15,026 nucleotides of DNA from SHNJ01 sp964458615 (GTDB taxonomy: Bacteria; Pseudomonadota; Alphaproteobacteria; SHNJ01): positions 1-15,026 of the forward strand of contig CAYWJR010000037.1 in the NCBI GenBank assembly GCA_964458615.1, read 5' to 3'. Below, one piece after another: positions 13,459-15,026 of the stretch. Each line of letters begins with the position of its first letter. The stretch's first letter is position 1. The translations under genes were made by a program, and so were the position numbers. The notes below the pieces were generated by a model. The model saw only the letters and a list, made by a program, of their open reading frames with translations. It ran no database searches and was not told the DNA's origin.

Positions 13459-15012
13459 CTAACGCTGGATACATTTCATTTTTTTCGATGCCTCGTCCCA
13501 GGCGATCATTTGGTAGTTGCTGCAAACCGCCGTTGGCGCGACATACCCCAATAATTCTTCGCGGGTCATGCAAACGTAATTGGTGCCGTCATTCATGACA
13601 TAATCGGTGTTGTGGCACGATGGGCGCGTCGAACTGTATGGGATAATCCAATCGCGGCGTTCTTCGGTTTGCAACGCGATGCAACGCACCTGATTGGTGA
13701 TGGTTTGGAATTGCAATACTTCGTTCGCCTGGCAATGCTGCACGCTGCTCATGCCGCTGCCGCCGGCGTTGAAACACAACATCAATCCGCGGTCATAGAA
13801 TATCAACGGTTTGGCCGCGCAATCGCCGGATGAAATGATGCTGCGCGGCATGGCGATGCAACGCACGATCCCGTCGCGGCCGCGGAACCGCGCCTTGAAT
13901 TGGTCGCCGTTGACGGAAATGGCGCACGATGCCGCGTTTTCGGTCATGGACGATGTTTCGGTAACGTCGCCGATTTCCGCGCCGTACGACGCCATGCGGT
14001 GACAATTGAAATTGTATTTGCCCGAACTGATCGATAATCCGTCCACATAATATCCGCGGCGGCACAATCCGGCGGCCAGGCGGCTCATGTTCACGTCTTC
14101 GGGAATTTGATTCGCCAGCGCGTCGATACTGCGGCATGTCAACCGGCCCTGGTCGTCCAACGACAATCGTTGCGCCGGGCTGCAGGCATCGAAATTATGC
14201 CGCCCTGTGCCGGGATTGTATAAATCGGTCAATTGTTTGACGAATCCCATATATTTGTCGGTGCAAGACCATGTGAATCCGCCATTCGCATCGGGAATAT
14301 ATTCCAACGATTTGTCGGCGGCGCAATTTGGTATTTCGTCGCTTAATAATTCCAGCCTGCGGCCATATTTTTGTTCCAACACATCGCCGTATCTGATCAA
14401 TTTGACGCGGTCGTCAGATCCCGAAGCTGGGGTTCCAAGTGTAATCGTTGCGGTGCAGTCGGTTGTTTGAACAATGCCGTCTTCGCCCCCGCTAATAATT
14501 ACAAAAACAATTTGTCTGATTGCGATTGGGATATTTGCTTTGAAAACTTCTCGTCTACCAGTGTTTGCGAGTGGCATAGTATTGGTTTGTATATTTACGG
14601 AACAAAATTTAAAATAATTTCCAAACGCGTCTTTGCCCAACGTATTTCGTAAATCGACGGTTGAGCCATTGACGGTTACATTTAACGGTTCGATAAATCC
14701 GGAATTTAACTCTTCGCTCCAGTTTCCATTGTTTTCGTTATCATCTTGATCTTCGCCTTCCATGTTTTCTTGAATACGCGGTAATTCCAAATATTCATCA
14801 TCATCGATATTTTGAATTTTGTTGTTCAATATATATTTGGCCAATTTATCCGCCGCGCTGATGGAATTGACGCCTTGTTGCGTCACACCTACTTTTTGCG
14901 CCATTCCGGCGGTCAGGGCGATCAATGTGCCCAACATCGCAACCGATGCGACAAGACTGGCGACGAATGCGCCGCCGATAAATCCCGATTGTGATTTGTT
15001 TTGCCCGATCAC
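13459..15012 (-). CDS. Pilin-like surface protein with cysteine-pair repeats (protein A of operon)
   Basis: 517 residues. The start is GTG at 15010-15012, with AGAGGG 8 bases upstream. The leader ends in KSQSG (6-10), then FIGGAFVASL and a single hydrophobic helix to about 36, then a polar helix with KLAKYILNN. Cleavage by a prepilin peptidase after Gly10 is plausible, but position 5 is Ala instead of Glu. An acidic Asp/Glu/Asn stretch follows (82-101). The core has KDAFGNYFKFC (127-137) and IISGGEDGIVQTTDC (172-186), resembling the D-x-W/F-G-x-x-Y and G-x-D-G parts of GspG-type pseudopilins. Eight Cys hairpins fill residues 230-514: 230/250, 277/293, 317/337, 363/385, 398/413, 427/444, 466/481, 497/514. 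With 137/186 this makes 18 Cys. The last unit is CSNYQMIAWDEASKKMKC. Codon use in the core is unlike the rest. The operon promoter and any gene before it lie outside the window. Stop is TAG. Confidence 0.78.
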   Translation of the reverse strand: MIGQNKSQSGFIGGAFVASLVASVAMLGTLIALTAGMAQKVGVTQQGVNSISAADKLAKYILNNKIQNIDDDEYLELPRIQENMEGEDQDDNENNGNWSEELNSGFIEPLNVTVNGSTVDLRNTLGKDAFGNYFKFCSVNIQTNTMPLANTGRREVFKANIPIAIRQIVFVIISGGEDGIVQTTDCTATITLGTPASGSDDRVKLIRYGDVLEQKYGRRLELLSDEIPNCAADKSLEYIPDANGGFTWSCTDKYMGFVKQLTDLYNPGTGRHNFDACSPAQRLSLDDQGRLTCRSIDALANQIPEDVNMSRLAAGLCRRGYYVDGLSISSGKYNFNCHRMASYGAEIGDVTETSSMTENAASCAISVNGDQFKARFRGRDGIVRCIAMPRSIISSGDCAAKPLIFYDRGLMLCFNAGGSGMSSVQHCQANEVLQFQTITNQVRCIALQTEERRDWIIPYSSTRPSCHNTDYVMNDGTNYVCMTREELLGYVAPTAVCSNYQMIAWDEASKKMKCIQR

Positions 15013-15020
15013 TTATATAA

Positions 15021-15026
15021 CCCTCT
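15021..15026 (-). promoter_or_regulatory. Ribosome binding site supporting the GTG start of protein A
   Basis: Read on the minus strand AGAGGG lies 8 bases before the GTG at 15010-15012, at the very edge of the window. It supports a GTG start that places the basic leader and membrane helix at the N-terminus, as in proteins B and C. Confidence 0.6.

Noticed and set aside
13445..13573. N-terminal extension of protein B into the 3' end of protein A
   Set aside because: The residues read out of frame through the coding sequence of A; AAGG precedes the ATG at 13444, which gives the same leader layout as A and C.
10137..15012. CRISPR array, phage tail fibre module or shufflon with inversion sites
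   Set aside because: No DNA-level repeats with spacers, no phage genes, and no inverted recombination sites or recombinase seen; the repetition is at protein level and strongly diverged.

Overview
The window looks like chromosomal DNA of a Gram-negative heterotroph, most likely an alphaproteobacterium. That is inferred from the hybrid malic enzyme/phosphotransacetylase, isovaleryl-CoA dehydrogenase and PhaA-type thiolase, the Tat-dependent DUF1501 protein and mid-range GC. I cannot name a genus. No tRNA, rRNA, CRISPR array, transposase or phage gene was seen.

Layout. (1) 1-2160, minus strand: a DUF1800 gene followed by the start of a Tat-exported DUF1501 gene. This pair often occurs together. 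The DUF1501 frame meets an in-frame TGA 26-28 bases from the window edge. (2) 2161-2606: a 446-base divergent intergenic region with an AT-rich half and one strong hairpin. (3) 2607-4910, plus: a hybrid NADP-type malic enzyme, convergent with (4) 4933-5898, minus: an MprF/YbhN-type membrane flippase-domain protein. (5) 5998-10123, plus: isovaleryl-CoA dehydrogenase, a small secreted protein of unknown function and an acetyl-CoA acetyltransferase. This block contains an apparently exact direct tandem duplication of 1,130 bp (6731-7860 = 7861-8990). The duplication leaves both enzymes intact, doubles the small secreted-protein gene and creates an in-frame chimera of the thiolase N-terminus and the dehydrogenase C-terminus. 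(6) 10137-15012, minus: a tight three-gene operon (A at 13459-15012, B at 11882-13444, C at 10137-11864) of large pilin-like proteins.

The most interesting system is the three-gene operon. Each protein has a short basic leader ending in Gln-Ser/Arg-Gly, a single membrane helix, a degenerate pseudopilin-like core and then a long series of consecutive cysteine pairs. Each pair brackets about 15-25 residues, often with a hydrophobic-Trp-Asp/Asn centre. The three proteins have 18, 16 and 16 cysteines, all even. None has the Glu5 typical of type IV pilins. I read them as divergent paralogues of an uncharacterised minor-pilin or pilus-tip adhesin set whose surface part is built from repeated disulfide hairpins.

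A second point is stop-codon use. All nine distinct genes with a visible stop end in TAA (five) or TAG (four), none in TGA, while the DUF1501 frame contains an internal TGA at a place where Trp would fit. Reduced TGA use, early reassignment, a nonsense mutation and a sequencing error are all possible.
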